Shown here: positions 5,475 to 5,943 of the stretch, one piece after another | Layout: every line of letters begins with the position of its first letter | Numbering within the stretch: the stretch's first letter is position 1 | Source of the DNA: Bacteroidales bacterium UBA3856 | Lineage (GTDB): Bacteria > Bacteroidota > Bacteroidia > Bacteroidales > UBA932 | Length of the DNA: 5,943 bases | Assembly: GCA_002392525.1 (NCBI GenBank) | Contig: DGHE01000192.1 | Span: 1 to 5,943 of the forward strand | Direction of reading: 5' to 3' | The notes under the pieces: model-generated | Database searches by the model: none | What the model was told of the DNA's origin: nothing | What the model saw: only the letters and a program-made list of their open reading frames with translations | Position numbers and translations under genes: made by a program

Positions 5475-5943
5475 CTTCTTCCTCGGGCAGGACAATCTGC
5501 TTGTACTGGTTCTTTCTCTTGAGCCAGCGTTCCTTGGCATACTGCTGCATGTCGGTGATGGTGTCGTTCTCGTCAATGATTTCCATGCCCAGGATGGTTT
5601 CCATGATGTCTTCCAGCGTAATGATGCCCTGGAAGCAGCCGTAGTCGTCTATGATGCAGGCAATCTGGTCACGGGTTTTGAGAAGGCTTTCCCAGATGTC
5701 TCCCACGGCGGTTTCCTCGTGGAAAGCGGCAATCTTACGCTTGATGGACTTCAGGCGCATGTCAAACTTGTCCTCGGCCAGGTTCTCCAGGACATCGTAG
5801 CGCATGACATAGCCGGTAATGAATTCGGGAGAGTCCGAATAGACGGGAATGCGGGAGTTGTGGGAAAGGTCTTCCTGCTTGTAGAACTGCTTGAGCGTCA
5901 TGTTCTCGGGGGCGATGGCAGCCACCACGCGCGGGGTCATGAC
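5467..5943 (-). CDS. CNNM/CBS-domain membrane protein ('hemolysin' / CorC-like), C-terminal part only
   Basis: Only the last 158 residues are in the window; the frame is open at the right edge (GTC, then MTPR) and the N-terminal DUF21/CNNM membrane domain must lie outside. The MTPR motif at residues 2-5 starts the first CBS domain (about 2-60, including RIPVYSDSPEFITGYVMRYD). The second CBS domain covers about 65-125 and ends with DDYGCFQGIITLEDIMETIL (99-118), typical of this family. The protein then finishes with a charged helical tail and EEEDE, with no room for the CorC_HlyC domain found in many relatives. Members of this superfamily are linked to Mg/Co transport or Mg export; the 'hemolysin' name is historical. 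The ATG at 5940 is internal, not the start. It is upstream of and overlaps the YgjP-like gene, likely as one operon. Confidence 0.88.
   Translation of the reverse strand, partial: VMTPRVVAAIAPENMTLKQFYKQEDLSHNSRIPVYSDSPEFITGYVMRYDVLENLAEDKFDMRLKSIKRKIAAFHEETAVGDIWESLLKTRDQIACIIDDYGCFQGIITLEDIMETILGMEIIDENDTITDMQQYAKERWLKRKNQYKQIVLPEEEDE

Overview
The window looks like chromosomal DNA from a GC-rich member of the Bacteroidota, most likely the Bacteroidales. Evidence: a DUF4954 left-handed beta-helix protein (a family I know from Bacteroidota), a KdsC-type HAD phosphatase placed directly before a Maf protein, a fused ThrE-type exporter, a CNNM/CBS 'hemolysin' lacking a C-terminal CorC_HlyC domain, and four TAnnTTTG boxes (the Bacteroidota -7 promoter element) just before gene starts. 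Genus is not resolved. I see no rRNA, tRNA, CRISPR, insertion sequence or phage gene. Eight protein genes fill almost the whole window; the two at the edges are cut.

Layout. Positions 1-1431 hold a leftward pair: citX, then a DUF4954 gene overlapping it by 35 bp and running off the left edge. A roughly 60-bp divergent promoter region separates these from the rightward pair kdsC-like phosphatase and maf (1492-2614). maf meets the leftward thrE-like exporter gene (2611-3900) tail to tail, with stop codons overlapping in the four bases TTAG. A 37-bp divergent promoter region (3901-3937) separates thrE from rightward mutY (3938-4969). A 13-bp perfect hairpin (4984-5017) ends mutY and contains the stop codon of the leftward YgjP-like metallopeptidase gene (5010-5474). 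That gene overlaps by 8 bp the CNNM/CBS gene, which enters from the right edge.

How the genes work together. This is mostly housekeeping: nucleotide-pool hygiene (Maf) and oxidative DNA repair (MutY), sugar-acid phosphatase (KdsC-like, probably Kdo for LPS), amino-acid export (ThrE), and a membrane CBS protein coupled to a small zinc peptidase. The odd pair is citX-DUF4954: CitX normally serves citrate lyase, but no citrate lyase subunit or CitG is present here.

Most notable structure: both divergent intergenic regions carry back-to-back TAnnTTTG boxes with exactly the same 13-bp gap, and the thrE/mutY one is nearly a perfect mirror image, with both genes starting at GTG four bases after the box, which suggests leaderless or near-leaderless mRNAs. 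I found no convincing new multi-gene system.
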